Shown here: one piece after another, positions 18,454 through 30,719 of the stretch
Numbering within the stretch: the stretch's first letter is position 1
Layout: each line of letters starts with the position of its first letter
Source of the DNA: Russula earlei
Lineage: Eukaryota; Basidiomycota; Agaricomycetes; Russulales; Russulaceae
Assembly (NCBI GenBank): GCA_025769875.1
Contig: JAGFNK010000503.1
Location: forward strand, 1 to 37,962
Length of the DNA stretch: 37,962 bases
Reading direction: 5' to 3'
The notes under the pieces: model-generated
The model's database searches: none
What the model was told of the DNA's origin: nothing
What the model saw: the letters and a program-made list of their open reading frames with translations, nothing else
Position numbers and translations under genes: made by a program

Positions 18454-20176
18454 CTACTGCGGTGGGACAATACACAACTGACTACAGCTCGATTGGTATT
18501 GCTCAAATGGAAGAGGCTGGAGCACCGATAAACCGTCGAGAGGAGCAAGATACACATTATTGTCCAATGACAAACTTAGGTGGCGATTCGACTGTAGCGC
18601 GTCGTGAAACAGAGCGCATTCTTGGGGCTGACGTTCGTACGAAATGGAACTCATGGCTTGCTGTCCATGGCTACTCGACTCCATCTTGAATAACGTATCA
18701 GTCATGTCAAACGCATATTAGGTTACGCCCCAGAGGTTCGCTTACTGATTCTGCTCGCGCTGACTTGTGCACCTGCGTAGCCGTGTAAGAAGTGGATGGC
18801 AATCTAGTGATCGCGCCTCGCTGGCTATGGTCTCGTACTGGTGATCGGTTGGCCCTCACGTCGCGCGCGTTCGGTGGACTTGATTCATCGCAAAAGATCT
18901 GCGTTACTCGGTGCTGGGGACGACGGCTCGGATACGAGATTTGTTTCTTTGTCAAGCTACCTACACGATCGTGCCATTTGAGGTGCAAAGCGAGGCCATT
19001 TGGAAGCTGGAAATCTCGAGGACAGAGAGGACACGCATACAGAGGCTTCTGTATCGATGAGGCTGTAGGCGCGGCAGAAACGCGGCATATTTGTACTCTC
19101 TCTGACGCGGCTTGCATAGGCACAGCGATCGGTAAGGAATTACATTCCAGCTCGAATTCCAGCTTGGGCAGATACTCGTCGACTCCTTGCCGGAGAAGGG
19201 CCGCTGGGTTGGATAGCTCTCCGCGGCGCGAAGACAAGTGGGTCGAAAAGAGCATCGAAGGGAACAAGGGATGAGGGGAAGGTTGCGTGCGACGCTCAAG
19301 CATCCTCTTTTCAGGGATTGAAGCAATGCGGGGGTATGGGTATGGGAGACAAGGGGGTGGAGACAGATCCATGTCCTTATACTCAGCAGGAAAGCACAAA
19401 GGGGTAGCTTCCGCGCTGGATGCCACCACTGGCCGAGGAACGGATAGGTGTCCGCGATCATCTATAGTTCTTGACAAGGAATACGATGGAGGCATATCTC
19501 CACCCCGCCCATAGTTATCAGCATGAGAAAGGTCATTGCTCCCGCACTGAGCATCCAGCCTGAATTCGTACGCGAACATTTCTTGGGGGCCAGTAGCTGG
19601 AAAGGGCACAACAGGCGATAAGTGGATGCGTGCTCGCTTTGCGCGGCTCTTTTTCTTTTGTTCGACGGCGTCAGGAGAGCGTCCATGCTTCGCTGCAGAT
19701 CGCGAACTTCTGACCTTACACTCGGCGTTATGAGGATTGACTGAATTATGGAGGGAAGGGAGAGAGGTACGAGGCAAATCCGTTAAGGTAAACGGATTAG
19801 CACGGAAGACATCCAGCATATGGCAGGGTACACCGGCAGTCCAGCGAAGATCGTCCTCGTCAATGGAAGGAATAATCGACTCTTGAAATGAAGGCGCGTT
19901 GAGAGAACTCGTGTGGACGGACGAAATGTGCTGCATGGAGGGTCCGCCAGTTGTGATGGCAGAAATCGTGCCAATGAGATGGAAGGGGGGGTCAGGGAAC
20001 GAAAAGATTGGTGTTGGCAACTGCTCGGATGCGCTGCGCCACGTTGTGAGAGATGAAATGGTCGAAGAGGACAGGGAAGCAGGTGAGGATGACGGTGAGT
20101 TTTCAGGAGATGGGGCAATGGAGCTGTGAGGTTCCATTTGATGAATATTATTATCATCTGAAGGAACGTGAAGCAT
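18454..20176 (-). CDS. Single C2H2 zinc-finger protein (putative transcription factor)
   Basis: Exon 1 (20176-18746) and exon 2 (18684-18454) are separated by a 61-nt intron (GTAAGC...TTCAAG) in phase 0, giving 553 residues. The first 380 residues are Ser/Pro rich with a basic cluster EQKKKSRAKRAR near residues 170-180, a likely nuclear signal. One canonical finger, YACPLCPRDFQLPNGLALHL with the second His four residues on (KWH), lies at about residues 380-402 and is followed by Arg/Ser-rich sequence. A lone C2H2 finger with basic flanks can bind DNA, but no target can be inferred. The ATG at 20176 is the first in frame; a Met 14 codons downstream is an alternative. It is divergent from the small gene at 20365. 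Confidence 0.7.
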
Positions 20177-20364
20177 TGAGGCCGAAAAGGGAGACGTAGT
20201 AAATGCAGGGACAAAGGAATATACTCAAGTGGTTATCGGGAAGTTAATCGTATGATGAGCTTTCCAGGTCGATGATGGTACCGTGTGGAGGAGGGGAAAC
20301 GATCTTCTAGTTGTTTGATCAGCGAGAGTGGCCCTTATATTTGAGCTGCACCGAGAACACGGCC

Positions 20365-20674
20365 ATGGCGCAATCTCTCCCACACAAGATTAGAATTCCA
20401 ATGTGCTCGGCAGCAGGCTGCACCGAAAGAGAGGTACGCGCCATCATGCATCCCCCTCGGAAAAATAACAAATGGGACTTTGCGATTGACAATCGGCCAA
20501 GGATGTGCCACTGAGCTGTCACATATTGTAAAGAAGCTTTCCGCCTCATGTCCATGCAGGCGATGTCCTATCGACCCGACGTCACTTGAGGAAAAAGAGC
20601 GGAAAATTGCAGCAGGTTTCACGAGAATCATCCACCTAGTGCCTCCGCAGGTGACGGCCCGTCAAGCAGTTTGA
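20365..20674 (+). CDS. Possible small Cys-containing protein (75 aa)
   Basis: Exon 1 (20365-20433) and exon 2 (20516-20674) join in phase across an 82-nt GTACGC...CTGAG intron. The product begins MAQSLPHKIRIPMC, includes CSAAGC and a CPCRRCP cluster, then an alpha-helical EEKERKIAAGFTRIIH and a short tail. The six cysteines in a 75-residue product could bind a metal or form disulfides. I do not know the family; support is only the in-phase splice and the composition, so this may be chance. Confidence 0.3.
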
Positions 20675-21379
20675 GTCCATACATAGGCCTTTCCACTGGG
20701 CACGGCTAACGCAGTGAACTAGTGGCGTTCGATAGGTATAGCGAAACGGTGAAGGTGGAAGCGTCGTTCCCGCATTGGTATCATAGACGAGTCTGAGACC
20801 ACAATCCTCTCATCCTCGCAGCTCCTCGGAGATCAGACGCGGCGAGATCCCAGCCCGGCCAGCCATGCATGAGTGCTTTCCTCCATCGCCGTGCCGATGA
20901 AAGGGCAGACTTCCGACTACAAAGAGTCGAGACAACGCTCAAGGGGTAGCAGTGCCCCAGCGTCCTGAAACAATCCAACAAGAAAGAAGAGATGCGGCTT
21001 CCGTTCCGGAGCGAAAGAGAGAGAAAAGGAAATGAACGAAAGCATATTCCACCGAGGAGTGGTTGTGTGCGTTCTAGAAGCGGCCATAGAGAACTGGAAG
21101 CATGGAGTGGGCGATGTGCAGGTGAAAGAAGGCACCGGTCCATCAGGAAAAGGCCGTTAGTCAAGCGGCATGGCTGCACGTCGGCATGTGAAGTCGCAGG
21201 GGTTAGCGGCATGTACGAGATGGAAATGACAAAGGGCACGTACTGATATCATCAGGAAAACACCGTATCGTCCGTCTTTCTGAACGAACGGCATCAACAC
21301 GTGACCATTTCTCGATGACGTAAGGCGACATGACCGACCAACCCCGACCAAGGAAGAGGAATGAAATTTTGGCTGGCAA
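20675..21379. other. Intergenic region upstream of PWP2, nothing recognised
   Basis: Open frames on both strands (for example minus 21239-20781 and plus 20992-21246) are rich in Arg, Ser and Leu and lack family motifs. It presumably contains the PWP2 promoter; no clear TATA element is seen close to 21380. Confidence 0.35.
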
Positions 21380-24319
21380 ATGAAGGCCAACTTCAAGGCA
21401 AGCGTTGATGAAATTATCCATCCACGCGTCCTCTCATTTTACACGTCTAGTTCTCAAACCTATGCGGTACCGTCTATCAACAAGGGAACATCATATTCAC
21501 CCCCGACGGAAACTCCGTCCTCAGCCCTGTCGGCAATAGAGTCTCCGTCTTTGATCTGGTCAAGTCAGTATATCATGTATGCTTCCGCAATCAACTCATG
21601 GACCCCCTCAATAGCAACAAATCCTTCACCTTTGGTTTCCAAAACCGCAAAAATATTGCCGTCATTGCTCAGAGTCCCAACGGTCATGTCTTGATCAGTG
21701 TCGACGAGGGTGCGGTTAAAGCTTTCTCGCTTTCCATATTGTCAACCGATTTACAGTCACGACGCAGATGGGAGGGCCCTCCTGGTCAATTTCCACCGCG
21801 GCGTTGTCCTTCACCATTTCAATTTCAAAAAACCAGTCAATGCCGTCCAGTTTTCGCCCAATGGGTCGTTCATCGCTGTGACCCACGAATGGCATGTTCA
21901 GGTTTGGAAAACACCAAACCACCTCGTCCGCGAGTTTGCCCCGTTCAGTTTGCACAGAACATACACCGGCCATCATGACGACGTGCTCAGTATAGAGTGG
22001 TCACCAGACTCTCGGTACGTCGACATCCAGTTCTTTGGGTCGAATGCTCTGACAACTAGATTTTGATAGGTGCTTCATCACCTCTTCCAAGGACATGACC
22101 GCACGATTATACACATTGGACCCACTGGAAGGCTTCCGACCCATGACATTTGCAGGTCACAGAAATGCGGTGCTTAATGCATATTTCTCGTCAAATTCGA
22201 AATCAGTACGTGTCGACCAGGTTTCTGTTACCCGGCTCATCAACAACCGTTCTTTCATCAGGTATTTACTGTCAGTCGTGATGGTGCTGTGTTCATCTGG
22301 AGAGCCAAGGCATCCGAAGCTTCCTCTGACAGGGACAATGGTGATCCTCAAGCATCACCGAGTTCTCGGGATCCCTCGGTTGCTCGTGTTCGCTGGGGTA
22401 TTCACCAACGACATTACTTCAACCAACCTAACACGAAGGTTGTTTGCAGTACCTTCCACAAAGCTTCAGGGTTGCTCATTGTCGGCTTTTCATCCGGTAT
22501 CTTCGGGCTCTGGGAGATGCCCACATTTACAAACGTGCATACATTGAGTATTTCTCAAGAAAAAATAACATCTGTTGCTATCAATCCTTCTGGCGAATGG
22601 CTAGCGTTTGGCGCACGCAAGCTAGGACAGCTGCTAGTCTGGGAATGGCAGTCGGAATCGTACATTCTCAAACAGCAGGGTCACTTTTTCGATGTGAATA
22701 CCCTCGCGTACTCCCCCGATGGGCAGTATATTGCAACAGGAGGGGATGATGGCAAAGTCAAGTTATGGAACACTCGCTCTGGATTCTGTGTCATCACATT
22801 TTCCCAGCACACCGCCTCAGTATCCGCTGTTCAATTCGCTTCACAAGGCCAAGTGTTGTTCTCGGCCTCGCTCGATGGGACGGTGCGGGCCTTCGACCTG
22901 ATTCGGTACCGTAACTTCCGGACATTTACCTCACCGTCACCAGTACAGTTCTCATGCTTGGCGGTTGATCCAAGTGGCGAGGTCATAGCCGCCGGTTCGA
23001 TGGACTCATTCGAGGTTTTTCTATGGTCCGTTCAAACAGGGAAACTTTTGGATGTTCTCGCGGGACACGAAGGACCTGTCAGCTCACTGACCTTTTCGCC
23101 CATAACCAACGTTCTCGCTACCGGATCTTGGGACAAGACCGTACGGGTATGGGATGTCTTCAGCCGTTCACATGCCGTGGAACCTTTCCAACTTAATGCA
23201 GATGTTCTTTCTCTTGCTTTCCGACCGGACGGCCAGGAGCTTGTCGTGTCAACGCTTGATGGACAACTCACATTCTTCTCTACGGATCTGTCGAAACAAA
23301 CGAATATTATTGAGGGAAGAAAAGACATTTCTGGCGGTCGCAAGGCCGATGATCGCGTAGCTGCATCAAACAGCGCGTCCAGCAAAGCATTTACGAGCGT
23401 TGCTTGGACTGCGGATGGGTCGTGCGTTCTTGCAGGCGGCAACAGCAAGTACGTCGTACTGTACGACGCCCGGGAGGGAGTTCTCATACGCCGTTGGCAA
23501 ATATCCGAAAACCTGTCACTTGACGGAACCGAGGAATTTCTTGATAGTAGGCGGGTGACCGAGGCGGGCAACATCGACTTGATCGACGACCGTGGTGAAG
23601 AGAGCGATCTCGAGGACCGCATGGATGTCAGCTTACCCGGCGTGCAACGCGGGGACCTTTCTAAGCGTCGATACAAGCGGGAAGCTCGCACGAAGTGTAT
23701 CCGGTTTTCTCCGACGGGCCTCGCATGGGCGGCGGCGTCGACAGAAGGGCTCCTCATCTACTCAGTTGATGACGGCCTTTCATTCGATCCTTTCGACCTC
23801 TCCATCGAACTAACACCACAGTCCGTGTTCGCAACACTCCAGAAGCAGTCTTATCTTGAGGCATTGGTGATGGCTTTCAGATTAAACGAGAAGACAATTA
23901 TCCATCGGGTCTACGAAGGCATTCCCTACGAGGAGATTAGGCTGGTTGCACGGCAACTGCCGACCACATATGTCCCGCGACTGCTTGGAGTTTCTGCGGA
24001 GGTGCTAGAGCGGGGACCGAGGCTAGAGTGGGGACTTTGTTGGATTCGGGAGGTGCTAAGTGCGCACGGACGGTGGATTCGGGAGCGAAGCGTCGAATTG
24101 GCGAGCGTCTTGCGGGAAGTGAAACGGTCCGTGAGTTCCTTTGAAGGGATGGTGGCGAAGCTGTAAGTCAGCTGCTGGTCGTCTTCTGAGATATTTTCCG
24201 ACTTGGATTTTCCCAGGTGCGATGAAAACACAGGGACGCTGGCATACCTCGTTGATCAGTCGAGGTTGAAAAGGGAGGCCGAAAGCAAATGTTTGGTCGA
24301 TAACCCCAGTGGGCATTGA
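21380..24319 (+). CDS. PWP2: Periodic tryptophan protein 2 homologue (U3 snoRNP / SSU processome WD40 protein)
   Basis: Seven exons: 21380-21397, 21451-21563, 21615-21709, 21768-22014, 22070-22205, 22262-24162, 24217-24319, giving 870 residues. It starts MKANFKFSNLCGTVYQQGN, the conserved PWP2 N-terminus. VSVFDLVNNKSFTF, NFHRGVVLHHFNFKKP, VQVWKTP, DMTARLY and GAVFIWRAK follow. The later WD40 blades include GDDGKVKLWN, ASLDGTVRAFD and GSWDKTVRVWDV. The C-terminal helical domain has GLLIYSVDD, FDPFDL and AYLVDQSRLKREAESK. PWP2 forms part of the UTP-B complex that assembles on pre-rRNA with U3 snoRNA in the nucleolus. Intron 1 uses a GC donor (AAG|GCAAGC); a GT donor two codons later would insert Ala-Ser into the invariant start. 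The last intron removes an in-frame TAA inside GTAAGT. The gene looks intact. Confidence 0.95.
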
Positions 24320-24416
24320 CGTTATGTCCCGACTCGCGCTGACAGTGACCAAAACGTTGCCGTCAGCACAATCGCTGTCATTTTCATTCCCACCTAACGC
24401 CGCAACAGAGCTTTTT

Positions 24417-25098
24417 TTAAAGGGGGTTCATCTCCGGTAGAGCGTGCTGGTGGTTAGGAAAGGGTATCTCCTGCAGCAAGATCTGGGACAAGGCTGAGAC
24501 CCGTTCTGTTTGTAACTCGACCCTGATTAATGAGTCAGATGTTGGAACGCCCAGCGAGCGATTAAGACGCAAGGAATACCATTCATAGAGGGGCTCTCTT
24601 ACCACACAAACCACCGATGAGAAATGCAAGATCCCGCGCAAGCTGTCGATTTCGTTTATGTAAGTAGGTCATCCAGCAGTCATCCGCAACTGCTCGTTGG
24701 AACACACGCGCCCAGGCGACGGCCAAGTGCTCTCTGGGCTGACGAAAGAGGCAATGCACGAGCGCGGACCCGTTCATCTCTCGACAGATAGTAAGTCGCC
24801 GTCCGTGGTTGGCTGTCCTCAAGATAACTGTTATCTTTTCGATGTGATACGGAGAATCCCGCTCTTGCAGATTTGATTTGCGCGGCGATGACCGCGCTTC
24901 TGCCGCAACGTTTCGGTGGTGCCGAACCTGGCGAGACGGGAGAGGAGCGTTGCTCGTGCTCGTGCCTAATCTGCCGAAGCCGGTCCCGGTGACAGGGAAA
25001 TGAATAGGGGAGAATAGAATCTCGGCGTGAGAGGCAACAGGTTTACCAAGGCCAGTAACTGGCCTTCCTAAATGCCGCGGTGATGAGTGCCAATGCAA
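24417..25098 (-). CDS. Possible gene of unknown function
   Basis: A minus-strand frame of 171 codons starts at 25098 and reads YHIEKITVILRTANHGRRL, CREMNGSALVHCLFRQPREH and RNRQLARDLAFLIGG before ending at 24583. A GTAAGA donor just before the stop (about 24603) could splice into a second exon toward 24417, for example after the acceptor near 24530. It would be convergent with PWP2. No family is recognised; the amphipathic stretches and length are the only support. Confidence 0.25.
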
Positions 25099-25158
25099 CC
25101 CCTCAGGCCTCTATAAACCGCTCGACGTTAATTCTGTCAAAATAACAATCTCCCTCTC

Positions 25159-26791
25159 ATGGTCGATTGGCATTCACCTTCGCAGCTTGCCCGCGACGCC
25201 CGTAAGCTCATCCTCCTTGTGCTCTCTCCGCCCATTCATCTCCAAGCAGAGGCCTTCTCCAATCTCATCCACGTTCTCTTTGGCCTTTACCTGTAAGCGC
25301 CTCCCCGCTCTCGTCTCTCGCGTCGCGTGCCTATCCCCCCCCGCCCCAGTTGGGAATTCTGCATCTCGTTCGATTTTGATCACTCGTTCATCTCTGGCAA
25401 GCGCAAGTATCGATGGCCGTTGGTAACGTATATTTTGCTCTCTTCTCCGTTTGCTGCATCTGATTCGCGTCTCTAGACATTCTATTTCATCGGTCGTTAC
25501 AGCCTCTTGGCGGCTTTGATCGGCATGTAGGTCTCTTTGTTCATCATCGCACTACTCTTCTTGAAGCAAGTCCAGTATCATCGCGCTTAACGTCCAATCG
25601 TGCGTGCGCCTTTGCGGTCCTTGCTCATACAGTCATTTACGTACATATGCAGAGAGTTGAGATGTCAATCCTTGTATATCTTCAATCAGGTATCTAGCGC
25701 CTGCTTTGTTCATTCACTAAGCGTGCTCATCATGACAGTGTATGGGTAACATCGCCATTGGCATGGCCAGCGTCAATCTCTCCCTTAGAACGTAAGTGAG
25801 ACCACATACCGTTATGACTTGTTCGCCTTTCTATCGACCCTGTCCGTAGGGTCGCGGTCTGGGGACAGAAATGGTACATTGTCGCCGCGCTCGTCTCGAT
25901 CAGCCTCGGACACTGGTCGTTGCTGCTTCATGGCATCTTGTTAACCGCGACATGGCTTCCTGGTCAGGGATGCGTCATCACGTCGACAGACAGCAAACTT
26001 CTCTCTGCGACATTCATCTACAGCATGGTCTTCGATTTTACCGTCCTTATCTTGACGGCATTCAAGCTCGTCCGACCCTCCGGGACAAAGAGTCAACTTG
26101 TCAACATGATGTTCGCCGATGGCTTGTATTACTTCATCATTGCGTATGTGTTGCATACATACGTTCTGTCGATCTCGGTTTTGTTGGCAGCTGAGATGCA
26201 TCTTTTTACAGTTTCCTCGCCAACTTGATTGCCACTGTGAGTCAACCCACCCTTACGAGGCGCCAAAATTAACCGAGGTACTAAAATAGGTCTTCATGAC
26301 TCTGAATCTGAACGCGGTTATGTCAATCATCGCAAACGTTCCCGCGGCTATCGCTTCCACCGTATGCCCTGATAATCTCGCTCTCAATAGTCTTTTGACG
26401 TGGAATTTTCTTAGATCGCAGCCTCCCGCGTGGTTCGCCGTCTGGCAAATTTCTCCGCAACAGGTCCAGAAATGTTTTCGTAAGTTCGTGTACGCTGCTT
26501 TAGCAATCGCTCAGTCGAATGTTTAGGTCGACGGTTAATGGTTCATCCGCACTCCGAAGTGCCCAGCAAAGCGCCGCTCCTCATGTTTCTTTCTCAAAAC
26601 CACAGACGAGCGTGCACGTTCAGGTAAGATTCTTTTACGCTTTCGCAGATGGTCGTCGGTAAGTGTATATACAGATGAATACTTTCTCCGAGCCGGCGAC
26701 GTATGACGCAGAAGGGCGTGTGGTTAAACCTGGTGAGCTGGACCCCGAGGCCCAGCAGATTAGTCACGAGTTTAAGCATTCACCTTATTGA
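25159..26791 (+). CDS. Agaricomycete multi-pass membrane protein (7-TM-like, receptor-like family)
   Basis: Twelve exons join perfectly in phase: 25159-25292, 25350-25422, 25477-25526, 25576-25599, 25653-25689, 25739-25791, 25850-26143, 26212-26236, 26290-26361, 26415-26479, 26527-26623, 26675-26791. The product is 346 residues. It begins with a short N-terminus and LIHVLFGLYLWEFCISFDFD, then FISGKRKYRWPLTFYFIGRY, LYIFNQCMGNIAIGMASVNL, VAVWGQKW, GHWSLLLHGILL, QGCVI, YSMVFDFTVLILTAFKL, FADGLYYFIIAFLANLIA and NLNAVMSIIANVPAAIAST. That makes about seven hydrophobic spans. The hydrophilic tail ends HEFKHSPY. WEF..S.DF.....GK.K.RWP and NLNxVMS..NVPAA are hallmarks of a large uncharacterised mushroom family with GPCR-like topology. 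Exons of 24, 25 and 37 nt are unusually small. Ligand and pathway are unknown. Confidence 0.85.
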
Positions 26792-27868
26792 GGGTCATCA
26801 TGTTGCACTGTGTCGACCGCTCGTCATACCCTTGACTATGGACTAGGATAGTTCTAATTCGCTGTTGACTGGTTGATTCATCCGAGTGAACCATCGTTTA
26901 CACAAAAGGGAAACTGAACAACTAATCCGTCCGATCTCAAGTCGAGGTGCGCTCGCTTCCCCGCGATCGCTCGCTACTCGTTGATTATCGAAGCTCTCTG
27001 GCATCTGATCACAGCCAAATCGAAAACAGGGTACCGCGAGGTCGCGCTACCATCACTGAACGACCGGATCCGTTGTCGCATGCGATGCCAGGACAGGCGC
27101 GTACAATATGGTACAGTATGTACAGCTCATGGATCTGCGCTCGCGTGAATTGATCTCGTCAAAGTTTAAAGAAACGTCGCTGATGGGAAAACGAAGACTA
27201 CCGCCCGCACGAGGTGTGTTCCTGTTGCGATCGGCACTGGCAGTGGCGCCAGTGGGAGGCCATTGTCATCTTCCTCGGCCGCAGCAGCGCTGAGTCGTTG
27301 CTATAGTTACTATGTGATTCAAAAACGATGCCGCGCGAGTGATTGAGTACGTGAGGCCATTATCGCAACACAACAAAACAACTGAGTGCAAGGTAGGCAG
27401 TCACGTGCACTTATCCACAGCACAGCAGAAACAGTCGCGGTTTGAGCTGCTCGCGGTCGCCCTTGCGGGCCCTTGACAAGAAAAGAAGAAGAATGGACGA
27501 CATCGTACATCACCGGGTGGCAAACGTTTGATTGAGCGGCCCTGTCTGTCACAATCAGCGCGTTTCGATGCCGTGGATCATGAAAAAAAAAAAAAAAAAG
27601 GGTTGTAAAGGGAAAGTGGAACGAGGAGAGAAGCGAAGAACCTGCCGGCGAAACACGATTTCGCTTGTGCTGAGTGCGATGGCCGCATAGACCATTTATT
27701 CCTGCGCTGTGCTGCTGGCGACGTGATGAAAAAAGAGGGAATGTGGTGTTGCGGTTGTGAACTTTGCTCTTGCCGTCCGATCGGGCAAAGTATAAAGTAA
27801 ACGACGCTCCCCCCTTCGCATTCGCACCACTCCTCCTTCTCCACTACCCATCCCCTCTCTCTTGCACC
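26792..27868. other. Intergenic region before GFA1, nothing recognised
   Basis: There is no supported gene. It contains an A17 tract at about 27583-27599 and short unconvincing frames on both strands. GFA1's promoter should lie at the right end; TATAAAG occurs at about 27790, some 75-80 bp before the start codon, on the plus strand. Confidence 0.4.
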
Positions 27869-30363
<2,495 letters not shown>

Positions 30364-30719
30364 GCATGTAAAAAATAAATCGGACGTTGACATCAATCAA
30401 AAATCCCTTGTACGATAATGGACTCTCTCCCTTCTTCACCTTAACATATTCAGTCGTTCTTTCGTTTACTTTGTTCCTCGGGCTGGTTTCGCAGTGGACA
30501 ATAGGAATGCTACTTCTGTATCCTGACAAAATGGTGCTCCCCGACGCAGTGCATGGAATGGAATTGACAACAAATACCATGCCGCTCAAGAGCCATCTAT
30601 ATCACCATGCAAATGGACAATGAAAGAACGGGATGGTCTCATTCTCTCCGGAACACGCCTCTTCCAGCGTCCATCGAGTCGGTCCGTAGCGGTTCGGCTC
30701 GACAGGGGCACCCCGGTGA
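30364..30719. other. 3' interval between convergent GFA1 and helicase genes
   Basis: 356 bp between two stop codons facing each other. AAAATAAA-like sequence occurs at about 30370, close to the GFA1 stop, and could serve as its polyadenylation signal. No gene is seen. Confidence 0.4.

Noticed and set aside
18438..18689. Plus-strand 83-codon open frame
   Set aside because: The opposite strand is exon 2 of the single-finger gene, joined by a good GTAAGC intron in phase 0; the plus frame has no independent support.
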